DNA of 64,000 nucleotides. Source: Diphasiastrum complanatum. Taxonomy: Eukaryota; Streptophyta; Lycopodiopsida; Lycopodiales; Lycopodiaceae. The stretch covers positions 40,564,923-40,628,922 of the forward strand of contig CM055110.1 of NCBI GenBank assembly GCA_029204225.1, written 5' to 3'. The notes below the pieces were generated by a model. The model was not told the DNA's origin, did not search any database, and saw nothing but the letters and a program-made list of their open reading frames with translations. The position numbers and the translations under genes are program-made. Of this stretch, positions 44,458-57,878 are shown piece after piece; position 1 is the first letter of the stretch, and the number at the start of each line of letters is the position of its first letter.

Positions 44458-47400
44458 TGTTAAAATTCTCTTAGGACCTAGTGTAGTATGCAGATCACAT
44501 CAATCAATCACCATAGACACTCCTCACAAGCTCTCAATGATGGCACGACAAAAGCTATTAGAGTACAAAGAGACACTATACATATAGAGTATTCACAAAC
44601 TGCATAAAAAACAGGTGAACTAAAAAATAGTTTGGCCTACCACCTGTCAAACTAAGGTCGGGCCCAATATGGCATAATTTGACCGACAAACTTGGGACAT
44701 GCCCCCAAGTATAGCATACACTGTATATAACTCTGTACAGACTAATTTTTCCTATGTGTGGCTACTCGGCTAACCCAAGTAGCCAGCTACGGGATCAGCG
44801 CCCGACTAATGTGACAATAGTGGGTCACGTCCTAAACAACCAAAAAACTTTCAATCCTAATTAACTGAAGATATGTATAGTTAATCACAATACTGCATTT
44901 CGATCTTACAATAAAAACATATCAGATCAAATCTGATTCTTAACACTCTCCCTTAATGTCAAATGCAGTATGAGTAAAGAAATATATTGCAACAGTGTCT
45001 AGAGTGTCCAAAAGATGTTATGCATATCCCTGCTACCCTGTACTTGACTCACACTCAAGCACACCATCAAACCACCAAGTTTGGCACACAAAGTATCATG
45101 CAAACACAATGCTCATACAAAGAGTCTACCATAGTCTCGACCAACTGACTCGTCCCCAATCCAACTTGAACACAAGTGGACCACATGTGCGACATGGCTC
45201 AAACTGAGGAAATCCCACTACCACCATGAGACTTACATCTTCCATCTAGCTAGGATGACATCCTATTAGGCACTTACAAGCACAAACTTGTAAAACTTAC
45301 ATAAGTGAACGACTGAGGCTCAACCTGAGGAAATCTTACTGCCACCATAAGACTATACCCTCACCGGATAAACAGCTAGTAGACATAACGACAAGGCAAT
45401 GAGCATAAAATGACTACTTTGTTTCACTGTAGCAAATGCACAACCTCATACGACTCCGAATCAGATTTAGACCTCTTTTGACAAGGTAACATGCAAGCCC
45501 ACACACACTTATGCAAACTATCAGGAATGATAAATTGTCAAATACATGACCAAGGCCTGCCCATAAGTGGTATCCTGTCGTACCAGCACCTATGCCACCT
45601 ATAGATCCACTGCTACACCATTGGTCTCCAAATCAGGTCTCCAACCATGGCCTGCACCTGTAACCAAGATGTCCTCACATCCAAGCATATCACATACATG
45701 TCCTCATACATCATCCAAGATCAACCATCTCAAACCAATGAGCGCTCCAAGCCTCATCCCTGATGTATCTCCCAAACAAAGCTATGAACCAAACCGCTTT
45801 TCCCTGACATCCTATCCAATAAGCCTTGAAAGTCGATCCCCATCCATTCCCCATGCTCCAAGCACAAGAGTCTACCAAGGACTCAATGAATGAATGTACA
45901 CAAACCTCACCATAGGCTATATCTGAGTAGCTCACGTATCTCCATGAGATACTGATGATGATTTGCCTCTTCTACACCTCATGCAGGCTCAACTTCCCAT
46001 GCTTGACATTGCCAACTTTGATTTGACCAGTATATAGGCCTGCCACCAAGGAGCCTATCTCACTAATATTGTATCCATCATAGCGTGCAAGCCAAATCAA
46101 ATGCAAACTAGATCCACTATCGTGATGAATAACCCACCCACGATCCATAGTATATCATGTAGGATAGCTCCAAAACCTTGTACCCTATACCATCTGATCA
46201 CCAAATATCCATTACCTGCGGATAGCTCCCGAAGAATCTGTCCACCTATAGTGCAACTAGACTCCAACTGGATCGAACCAAAATCTGCATCCTGCTTACC
46301 AAATAATGATGGATAGAAACAATATGTGATGCCAACCTGGAGATCACTGTGCTTATAACCATGCAACTCACTTGATCACTCAGCAAAGTATCAGTTGTCA
46401 CTCCCTGAGCAATCATCTCCATCCCTATCAGCTCACAACCATGGGCATGCTGGATCCACATCACCCCGTAATGCACTTCATGCTCTCAAGATATGTACCA
46501 CCACTAGGTACACTCCATGCCACCTACCTCCAAGTAGGCTTGACCCGTCCCTAGGTCACCACATGATGCACCAGCTAAAGAACATTGTCCATACATAAAA
46601 TGACATATCATACCTAAGCAATTGTAGCATCTCCCTGATTTCCACTCCAAATGGACGCGCCATCCACATACTATGCCCACCTGATGTCTTCGATCCTGGT
46701 CACCATCATGCTAGACAAGACGAATTCCAAAGCATCATATGCTCCACCTGGCTCCTAGCATCTGCTCGCTCTCCCTGGCTATGTGCCACTCAACACCATG
46801 CCAATGCAAGCATGTCCCTGAGTCGTCGCTCATGGGATCCTAAAACCATTGTCTCCCTGATAGTACTGAGGTATATGGCTCTGAGTGACTTCCTCTAGGC
46901 TGGTCCATGATGTCACCAACTGATAATCTGCACGATGGAAATTCCAACACCTGTGCCAAGCCTAGACTCCTTCAAATATATCCAAATGCATCAAAGCTAT
47001 AAGTAGCTTATCCATGCCCGTGATGGTAGATGCCTCCCCATCGATGCCAATGTCAATGACTGGCCCACTATTGTAATGCCAATCTGTACTCCCAAATGAG
47101 CACATCATGAAGTCCTTGCCATCAGTGTCCCCTCTAGTAGATCGCTAGCAAAACACCCACCATAGTGCTTGCCTTCCAATCACACCTTGTGCAATCTCCA
47201 TCAGCTCTCCAACCTAGAGCTGGCTCTCAAAGCTTCACGCTTTGTCCGTTTGTGTTTGCAATCTTATGATTCCATCATGAATTCCACCTTTAAGTCATGT
47301 CCATGCCAAAGACTCAAGTCCAATATGAAATAGCTGCCCCCCGATGATCACCCCATGTCATCCTGCAGTGCTATCTCTACCAAGTATCCCAATGCCATCC

Positions 47401-48514
47401 CTGATCACAAAGATCTGAGCATCTACATTGTAGTGTCCACCTGTATTCTCCCAAGTTAGCGCCAAGCTGCTCCTGTGAATGGTTCCAAACCACTCCCTGA
47501 GAATACACTGAGATGTGAAATCCAAAGCCACATCAAGTCCCTCACATAATTGTGCATGCCAATATCCCTCCAAGTGAACCTGTGAGATCTTCCATGGCCC
47601 AAACCAAATGATCTGCACTCTATTATCACTGGAATCTACATCCCTGATGCACTCATGATATGACAAATTGACTTGACTTACCCATAATAGGCAGTTGAAG
47701 TTTATCTCCCGATGACAAACCCGATACACTGCTCTCCAACTACTTTGACTTGATCAAAAATGACTTACCGACTAATGTCCCACACACAACTCATCCAATG
47801 CAAGTTCGCTATCTTGCCCAATGGCTTCCAACTGGCGCCACCTTGCACTTCCATCACCTGTGATCGCCAAAATGTGTGTATCTCCAAGCTAGCCCATATT
47901 TCCCTCCGAAAGAGATATTTCTTAGTTGCAGATGTGTGGGTCAATGCAACTATCTGATGACTTGACAATGCCACTGCCGATCATGCCTGTGAGAGCGTTC
48001 TCCCAAAACGCCACTTGACGTTGGCTGGTTCGAACCCCAAGAGTTGAACCTGATCTCATGAATTTCTCACCTATAACCGGCATATCATGCCTACTCTCAC
48101 CTGTGATTGCTTGCCCTCTCAAAATTCTTGCCAATGATGAGTAGTCACGCCGCCAAACTACACTTCCATCGCCAAAACTAGATTTCTCCACACAATTTCG
48201 CTACCATTGGCTCTCATACTGCATTTACTGCTTCGAAACACCATGTTACCCTATCATAAGTAAGCAATAATGATTACGAAGAGATAATACCTCATTGTAC
48301 CACCCTGTAGTAAAATTTGGCCCTACAGTATCCAAATGGCGAATGTAGTCCATCACTAGATCACTCGCACTCCGCTTGATAGAATGGTAATGAAAACACC
48401 CCAAAACACCTTTCTCCCTCCTCTGTGACATCGCTCTATCCGCTGGCTCTGAGCAGCCAGTTTCAAGGGTCATTTTGGCCCAAGAATGGCCAAAAAAAGT
48501 GTCTTTTAGCCAAA
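44458..48514 (-). mobile_element. 4-kb noncoding insertion inside the Gypsy-3 integrase
   Basis: Flanked by the direct repeat GATAG (44453-44457 and 48515-48519); removing the insert and one copy restores an in-frame GPIEIVSDR block of integrase. The left 486 bases (44458-44943) start TGTTAAAATT and end TTCTTAACA, followed by a minus-strand purine run AAGGGAGAG, so they look like a 3' LTR. No matching LTR is found at the right end, where the terminus reads TTTGGCTAAAAG on the minus strand. The interior is more GC-rich than its surroundings, with CCATGCC/CTCCC phrases, and has no recognisable protein. 14-bp inverted copies of AAATGCAGTATGAG lie at 44961-44974 and 48213-48226. It could be a LARD-like non-autonomous retroelement. 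Confidence 0.5.
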
Positions 48515-48519
48515 GATAG

Positions 48520-48830
48520 GTCCATTTCCTAAAACCAATTTGGTCATATAATCAGTTGCAACAATGATATATCTGGCCTAAGATTCTCTTGTCGCAGGAT
48601 GAATAGGACCAACAAAGTCGAGGCCCCATTTCTCGAATGGTGCTTGCGATAAAATTGGATGTAAAGGTACTTCATAATTCTATCGAGTAGAACAACGTGC
48701 TCCTTGACAAACGTTGCATGACTGAATATAATATTATGTATCTTTGCGAAGTGTAGGCCACAAACATCCTGATTGTAGGCCACCATCCTCCACTTCAGTA
48801 TTAATAGGCGCTTATTCAATTCTTGAAACA
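48520..48830 (-). pseudogene. Gypsy-3 integrase, N-terminal third
   Basis: In different minus-strand frames: CLWPTLRKDT and YIQSCNVCQ (second half of the HHCC zinc site), then APFEKWGLDFVGPIHPAT and ARYIIVATDYMTK (first catalytic Asp), broken by stops. About 25 codons between TDYMTK and GPIEIVSD are missing compared with Gypsy-1. Confidence 0.75.
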
Positions 48831-50175
48831 TGGTCGGCTAGATAGTATTGTTTTCCTACCTGAATCACAACACGAAAATCAAATTCGGTGTCCCTCAATT
48901 TTTTCTCAAGAAAAGGGCTAGAAATTGCACATCTTGTTGTAGTTTAAATCAACTGTTATTGGGCCTTATTAACATTCTAAAGTTTATCTCTAAGTTCAAT
49001 ATGCATATTGGCCAAAATTGCCAATTAAACTCAACATGATAAATCTCAAACTAGTTGATAAGTTACAAAGAGTGTATTCTTGTGGTCAAGGGTGATAAAT
49101 AAAAGAAGTTACTGTGATGATGCACTTCTATCCCAAGAAGAAGCATGGACCATTTAAACAAGATATAATTTTCAATGGAGGCTATTACTCAGTAGATTCT
49201 TAGAAAATGTTATAATTTTGTTTACGAAACATATAGGCTCCATCCCTTAATGCTTTACGGATGAAGAATCTCCTAATAGTGCATAGATTATGAAGGAAAT
49301 ACTTGTGCTAAAGCTTATATGCTTATGCATAACAAAATAACAAAACAAAAGTAAGGGTAGTTATGTTGTATATATCCCACTAAAGATCAAGAATATCATG
49401 TCTAAGGATGCAAAATGGATGGTTGAATAAGAAGTGTTTCAAGACTTCCTACACATTTTGAGTGTTTCTATGAAACATGTTTGTTGAGGCCAATGCTTTT
49501 GTGTCGAAGAGTGTGTTATCCAATTAGGGGATTCCTTCTAAAACCAAGCCTATATAATTTGAAATTATGAACCTCAAGTTTTTTAAAAATGCAACAAATC
49601 TTACACGGGATAAGCAATCTAATATATGTGTGGATATATTTCTTGTCTTTTCACAATATAATAGATGATTTGAAAGAATTTGAGTTCAATAAAACTTATG
49701 AAAGAAGACCCCTTTGTAGGAGAATAGTTGGTGTGATTAGTTATAATGAAAATGTTTGTTTTTAGTAATATTGTAAGTGCTTCATGAATATTGTGCTCTA
49801 ATAAGTGGAAATTTGATGTTGAAGAAGTTTTGTTGTCTATAAAAATGTAGAGTTTGAATATAAGCAGTCACACGATAGTCTAGAACGTCTTCTATGCATT
49901 CATGATTTGGTAGGATCATATGGGCTACGATTTGTGTGGCGTGTGTGTGTGTGTGTTTGTGTTTTGGGGGTTTCATTGTCTAAAAGCCTTGGATCTACAA
50001 TCCATGTGCATTCTTGTTTCCTTTGTGACAAAGTTAGCATACATAAAAACAAGTTATTCTCTTGAAAAACTTTGTATACCAGCAAAATTTGCATGTCATA
50101 TATAAACATGATCAGCCAAGTCAAAAGTAGCTGAAGCAAGCTGGTCATTGCTTCCCAAGCCAAGGCTGCTAGTTG
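48831..50175. other. Intergenic, nothing recognised
   Basis: AT-rich; a short (TG)n run at 49937-49960. No domain in any frame. Confidence 0.4.
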
Positions 50176-51220
50176 TCATTGTGGATCGACGTCGTCATTG
50201 CCTCCTTCATAGTGATGCATGACAAAGGCTAATGAAAGACCTCCCTTGGTTCTCTTGCTTGATGTTGGTGCCTTTTTGGGATCCACCGAAGGTGGTTGCC
50301 ATTCGTTCTTCACTTCGTAAAAACCACAACCACAACCCATAATCTCACATATAATACTCTCCAATGTGGCACTCTTTACTCTTCTATTGAGGCTCTCAAA
50401 TATAGCTCTTCACCTTGGTAGCTCTGAAGTCCATGAGTAACTACAAATTAAGCCATAGGCAGGGTACAGTTCATCACAATTAATGTGATAGTGGAAACAC
50501 ATATCATATCCAGCAAAATGGTGATGGGTTGAGGTGAATCTCTTATAATTAGAAAACCAAAGGCTGCTCATGTGTTCTACTTCTCTCCAAGGAGGAACAC
50601 CCATGCCTATTTTGTGAAAGGATATTGAGGCAGCTTGACACATGCATTGTATAAAACTTGACAACTCATGTCCAAAACCCACAAAGGGTGAAGGTAATTG
50701 TTGCAACAAATGTGTGTACTCTTCACTTGCACGTGCAATTTCAAAATGATCCTGAAACTCCGTGTCCACGATCAACCTCTTTGTCACCCGTGAGTTGTTT
50801 TTTTGTAATTGATGAAAAGCAACATCGATGTATTCGTAGGTGTGTTCTGTAATTTTGACAACAACATAGACCAAGACTTGGTTCAATTTTTCAAGAAACT
50901 CACAAGATTGAATACTAAGTTATGTGCAATCAAACTCACGAGACGGAAATGAGATGAGATGAAAGTGACCTTTCATTTTGAAGCCCCTCCATTTTGATCT
51001 GCAAATGCCAGCATCATAGCCCGCAATACATAGCACTCTCAAAATGGCTAACTTCCTATCTGCAACGGAACATTGTATATGGGTAGTTCGAAACAGGTGG
51101 CGCTCTAAATCCATCACAAATGCCACTGTTTTGAGGACATCGACAATCATATCATGCTCTGAGTAGGCTGACTATCGGGCGGACTCAAAATCCAATACCA
51201 TTTTATTGAATTGTGGAAGG
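50176..51220 (-). pseudogene. DUF506 / PDDEXK-like plant protein, two premature stops
   Basis: Upstream exon 51220-50970 starts after an acceptor-like TTTGCAG and reads FNKMVLDFESAR, an amber codon (51172-51174), SAYSEHDMIVDV and IAGYDAGICRSKW. A 123-base intron (50969-50847, GT...ACAG) joins it in frame to HTYEYIDVAF, VTKRLIVDTEFQDHFEIA, YTHLLQQLPSPFVG and MGVPPWREVEHMSSLW. After a TGA at 50410-50412 the same frame continues for 78 codons to WQPPSVDP and a stop at 50176. These blocks follow the plant DUF506 (PDDEXK_6) family, whose proteins are mostly of unknown function. The first exon(s) are not identified. An ATG at 51150 could serve as a late start, but the two stops make a pseudogene more likely. 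Confidence 0.8.
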
Positions 51221-52487
<1,267 letters not shown>

Positions 52488-52488
<1 letters not shown>

Positions 52489-53356
52489 ATAGCGAGCGAG
52501 AGAGAGCACGAACATAGCAAGCTGGATGTAGAAAATGAATGGAGTATGTGTCCAATTATTTTTATTCTTTTGATTTTAGCTTTTGTTGTTAAAGCTAGGT
52601 GTTAATCACTCTTGCATGAGTTTGAGAATTAAAATGTATTTTCTCAAAAGTATTCTTTTAAGTCTCTAGAATGCAATATTTGTATTTCTTCTTACAAATT
52701 TTACATCGTTATCTGTGACGTATATTATAGATCACCTTGTCTATTGGCATGCATGGAATGCATGGAAAAAAGATAGCCAATTATGTACTAGGTAACGACA
52801 GGCATGAGTAGGCTCGCTATCGACCGCCATAGTGTGTCTTCATCACTTACTAAGCCGCTCTGCGTCGAGAGATAGGTGGTCACGACCACTTTGCTCGATA
52901 GCGATCCTACTCACACTTGCTACCTGGCGTAATTGACATTTGATTCCATGTAAGCGTGAGTGTATTCATGTCGAGGTAGGCAGCAAAATATGAATTTGAA
53001 TAATGGTGTTCAAAGCCCATGAGCATTTTCCACTTATTAATAACAACTCCAAACAACAATTATTCGAGATGGCACCCAACACTATTTAAATAAAGTCATA
53101 CAATTTGTAATATCAATAATTAAAAAACCATTATTCAAATCAATTTAGGTGGAATTATATTAATAGGTAAGTGAATATGTTTCAAAACTTTTGAAATATT
53201 GTTACAAAGAATTTTTAAATGGAATGGAATAAGCTTTGAAATTCTCAAGATGTAAGTTTTCTATGTTTTCTATGTTCATACAATGTGATAATTAATCACA
53301 AAGTGTTTGGCCTAATTCAACTTGTTGGTGATGCACGGATAATTAACTACAAAAAA
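52488..53356. other. Intergenic, nothing recognised
   Basis: A slightly GC-richer patch at 52795-52930 contains ATAGCGA and its inverse around CGACCGCCATAGTG. No gene. Confidence 0.35.
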
Positions 53357-54000
53357 ACTTGATAAATATAGCATTTACTCATCCATGTTGCACCTAAAAG
53401 AAACTTGAAATTGATCAATGAACTATAAAATCCAACTATCAAATACAATCATAAAATATAAAAAAATTTATTTCTTGCATGGTTGTAATAGAATATGTTG
53501 CACTATAACTACATTCCAGAACAAAACTTGGATATGCTTTATGAAAAAATCCATAAAAAAAGTTCGGTTATTTACATTCAAATAAAAAAGGTTCGAACCC
53601 AAAAAGTTTCCCAAAGTTAGTCACATGCTTGTCTAACAGCTTGATTATGCTTACTCTTGGATTACCGTAAATTGCATGAGTCTGTTATGCCTGAATCCTG
53701 TTTTTGAGCTTCTGTTCATTGAAAGATTGGTTTTAAATCAATTTTTCATGTGATATGAACTCTTAGTGAAAAAAGAAACCAGGATTTCCGGGATTGCATA
53801 TGGAGGATCAGAGGTTTTATCCTCCCGTGTAGTTGCATGTTTTGGGAACATGGATTGGCTGTGCAGTTGTGCTAACTCTTTGGTAGTAAGTTTGAATGTG
53901 AGGCTGAGTAGAGAGGGAGCAATTACCTCTCCCTGCTAAATAATCGTTGGTCTTTCTCCCTGCTTCTGTAAAACCTGTATTTCAAAGGTAAGCATAGATA
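53357..54000 (+). repeat. Repeats R3 and R2, copy 2 (fused)
   Basis: 53357-53618 matches 31868-32142 and 53617-54000 matches 29368-29760. Here the two are directly adjacent. Confidence 0.8.
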
Positions 54001-54169
54001 TAAAATCATGATTATTTGGGGTTTTCAGTTCCTAGAATGCATGCACCCAGTACCTGAATTCTCTGTGATAGTAGGGATGGCTAATTTAGTGAGGATGGAG
54101 GTCATTGAAGATATGATCATTCAATGGAAGAAGGCGCAGCTAAGTCACGCAGGAATCCAAAGAACTTTT

Positions 54170-56372
54170 CCAGTTGATTATTTGACGCTTTCCTTGGCTG
54201 TTGGTGGCTGCTGCTGTGGTGGATGGTTGTATGATGATCTGCCATAGTTGAAGCGTGACCCTGTTATGGCGGCTGAGAGACTGATGGGAGGTCGTGGCCT
54301 CTTCTCTCACGACCCCTTTATGTTTTCTCCTTCTTCGAAACCCTTTGTGTTTTAAGGGTTTTTGTGGCCTGTCACCCCTAATTCTTAAAGGGACATACAT
54401 AGCTTGCGATTTCAAATTCAAGTAATTACGTATTATGGAAGGATCCGGGCACAGGCCATTCTACCCGGTAAGGATTTTCAAAATCATTTGGGCGAGGCCT
54501 GGAGGGGCGAGCCTAAATTTTTTGGGAAAGCCGAACCGGGCAGAATGGCCTGTGCCTGCCTCCTTCCATTGCGTAATGGAGTCTTTGACTTTTTCACATG
54601 CCAGTTACAAAGCATAATCAGCACTGTGGTTTTTTTTTGGACCAATGAGAAATTGCCACGTGGCAGTCTAACGCGCACAGTCTGATGCGGACTGACGCGA
54701 AGCCTGACGCGCATTTGGATTGTGCTTCAGAATTTTATAAAAAATTTACAAAAAATTCAGTGACATTTTCTGCTTTTTTAAAAGCCCAAAAACTAGGCGT
54801 AAGCAGCACAAAGAATCCATTACGTAAATATCAAAATCTCATACAGAAATAAAAGTCAGAGTCAATATTAAGATATAAATGTACTTGAAACTCTCAAAAA
54901 CTGTGACAATTTTTGTTTGAAATTTTTTTGAGATTTAATAGTTGTTAACGTTCATTAACGTTTCTTAATATTGAGTTATTAACATAAAATTTTCAAGTAA
55001 TTCCGTAAATTTGAAATGAGGGTGCGTAGGCCTTTACCATTTTTTCTTTAAGGTCTTCTCGATAGTCAACATCCTCATGGTGACGCGTGATTGTTATGGT
55101 ACATGCCGATTATTCAAAAATTGGCCAAGCCAGGTGAAGGGAGTTAGATTGTATTCATGGATTTCAAATGGGATTTTTAGGAATAAAAATTCTTGGAAAT
55201 TCTTATGGCTTTTGCTTTTTGTGATCGTCTATCATTTTGGTTCATAGATCAAGGATTGACAACAAGATACTTGTTCTTCATGGATTATCTTTTCCAAGAC
55301 GGTACCCAATTCAAAAAAAATAAATTTTTCTGGTACTGTGCTTGATGGTGACTGAAAAACTTTGGAATAATGTGTTCTTCCCAATTACAAATTTAAAATC
55401 GAATTTTTTTATTATTATTGAATTTCAAGTTCAGTTCAGATTTGGAATGGGTTACTTGTCTGGTATATTTCTAGTTGATGCTAATCATTAGATATGGGTC
55501 AAGTTAACGTTTGTGCAAGATACTCGTCAAAATTGAGTTGGAAACCATCAAATAATATGAAACGACCAGATAGAATGAGTGATGACAAGTACTCTTTATC
55601 CAAGCAGTGAAATCTTGTTTGGGTCAGTTTAAGAGTTACTGAAATCCTATTGCTAGGATTTTCATTCATGTAATTTTGTTTTGATAGTTTTGTTAAAATT
55701 GACAGAAAACTGCCAAACCGGTCAATAACAAAGAAAACACACCAATTATGAGAAAAAACCAATTTTATTTCCCGTTAAATTCTATGGTGAATTATATGCA
55801 AAAGATCAGACTAGTACCATTTCATACTAGTAGTTGATTTTTTGTATATCAATGATCTCAACCCAGGTATAGGATAGAAATGAAATTGTTTTAGATTTTT
55901 TCCTACAACTTTTTGACATTTACTATTGTCTTTATATCTTCGTTGTTCCTTAGCTGAAAGATTTTCAGGGGATTGAAAATTTTAAGGGGAAAAGAATAGT
56001 GGACATCAAAGGTAGTAAGTGTGATCGAAAAATGTATTTTGTGGGTAGGATTTTGTTAATCCTTGTAAATAATTGCTTAATACCAGATATTAATTTCCTG
56101 GATAGAATTCATTTAGTTGAATTCATAACTAATATCTTTGTAACCATTGAGTTATCCACAATTTTGGATGTCAATTGTGATGTTAAAAAGGAATTGATTC
56201 ATGGATTACATTGGATCTGTAATGGACTACATTATCGAATTTTGAAATGGACTTCATAATCCAACAAATTTATAGATGTCGGAATCCAATTATTTGGCAT
56301 CTAACATGGCCATTGGAACTGATGTCCACGTCAATAATTTGATACGACTCAAATTTGACGGGATGTCTATAC
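54170..56372 (+). repeat. Dispersed repeat family R1, copy C, part 1
   Basis: The most complete copy. Matches copy B inverted (54240-55496), copy A (54890-55565) and copy D (55225-56220). It contains a GC-rich patch with GACGCG repeats at about 54660-54715, also in B near 26960-27005. The last 130 bases match the 3' flank of the BAH-like scrap at 32380-32470. Continues after Copia-3 at 60947. Confidence 0.8.
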
Positions 56373-57073
56373 TGTGAAGAATTGCCAAAAATTGGAAAAT
56401 CTAGCTTGATCAAAAACCATGTAGAATAGTGTAAATTGTGTACACAAGTGGGTCCCACACATGTGAGGCCATGATGCCACATGGGAAACCCATCCTAATG
56501 TAGGTTAGGTCAAGTCAAGAGAGTTGGTCATGTCTATTTGGTGGTCATCCCTACTTTATAGGACCTACACCTAAGTTTAAGGTGAAAATTTGACCAACTA
56601 GCTACCTACCAAGCATAACTCTAGGAAATAGACTAGGGTTTCATTTTAGGTCAAGGAGAGTGAGTTAACTTCCTTATTACATGCTGGAAATCCACCTAAC
56701 TTCAAGAAGGAAGTCGAATTTGCTATGTATTCCCTCTCTCCATAGTGAGAAAAAAGAAAATTTTTGGAGCTCATTGGCAATCTCAAGCTAGTTCACTATG
56801 TACATTGAGTTTTTGTGATCCAAATGAAACCAAATCAATTTCTACTTGTTTCTCAGGTTGAAGGCCGTACTAAAGCCTGTAATACACACGTGTGGGCTCG
56901 GATTTCAATGTTTATCAATGCTTTTGATTGTTAATGCTTGTTGTTTGTCGAATTGCCAATCTAGATCAACTTTTTTGTGTCTAGTTTTTTGATAGATTGT
57001 TAAGAAAGCATCCAATCACTCTTGTGGATCTTTTGTAGATCCATTTATGGTCCTAAAGTACAGTACTTTCACA
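56373..57073 (+). repeat. Copia-3 5' LTR
   Basis: TGTGAAGAATT...ACTTTCACA. CACACGTGTG at 56885-56894. Followed directly by the PBS. Confidence 0.92.
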
Positions 57074-57086
57074 TGGTATCAGAGCC
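57074..57086 (+). promoter_or_regulatory. Copia-3 primer binding site
   Basis: TGGTATCAGAGCC, perfect initiator-Met tRNA type, directly after the LTR. Confidence 0.92.
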
Positions 57087-57878
57087 AAGTACAAGAGCAT
57101 AAGCCATTGATCTAATGCAAATCCATTTTTAGCAAGTTTTGGTGCTAAAAGCTAGTATTGAGAGGGCAAGCTAGAATCTTGATTTTGGTGAGGAGATTTG
57201 ATCCCAAAATTGGTAGGGGTCCAGATCCGTACTGTCCACATGTGTGGGCACCTCTGAACCTGCATTTAATGCATGGTATTCATTTGATCCAAAAAAATTC
57301 AATTTGTGAGCTATTGGTGTAATTTTTGGTGGAGATCCTAGGATAATCTACCAAGATCATTTGCCATTGATTAGATTTGAATTTGTTTCATGGAATCTAA
57401 TTAATCTAGGCTGAGTTCAAGTCCTATTAAGGTTAAAAACAGGTCTTGAAAGTATACCAAGAAGGAAGAAAGAGATTAAGTCATTTTTTTGTCCAAAAAT
57501 AGCCAAATTTGGCAAGATTTGATTGTAAGTAGATTTCACATCATCTTATCTTCATTCCAACTTTGTGAGGGAGTGCTAGAACTGAGATTTTAATTCCATT
57601 TGTTGGATTAGAAATCTAATTTGAGTGAAAAATTACAAGAGAGAGACCTTAGTGAGTTACTAGAGACAATCAAATCCATTTCTTGGCAAGATTTGTTTGA
57701 AACTAGTTTTCACTTCATCTTATCTTCATTCCAGCTTTGTGAGGGAGTGATAGAACTGTGATTATAAGTCCATTTGTTGGATTAGAAATCAAATTTGAGT
57801 GAAACACTGCAAGTGTGAGACCTTTGTGAGTTTCAAGTCAATCAAATCTATTTCTTGTTTGTAGAAGTCACTAGTAAG
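57087..57878 (+). other. Copia-3 leader with a 174-bp tandem duplication
   Basis: 57511-57684 and 57685-57858 are direct repeats (shared CATCTTATCTTCATTCCA and TTTGTTGGATTAGAAATC), about 85 percent identical by eye. No coding. Confidence 0.8.

Noticed and set aside
48015-48050. tRNA-like GGTTCGAACCCC in the 4-kb insert
   Set aside because: Only a T-arm-like string; no D arm, anticodon arm or acceptor stem can be built around it.
44995-48473. Several short frames on both strands in the 4-kb insert
   Set aside because: Pro/Ser-rich low-information translations with no domain and no consistent frame.
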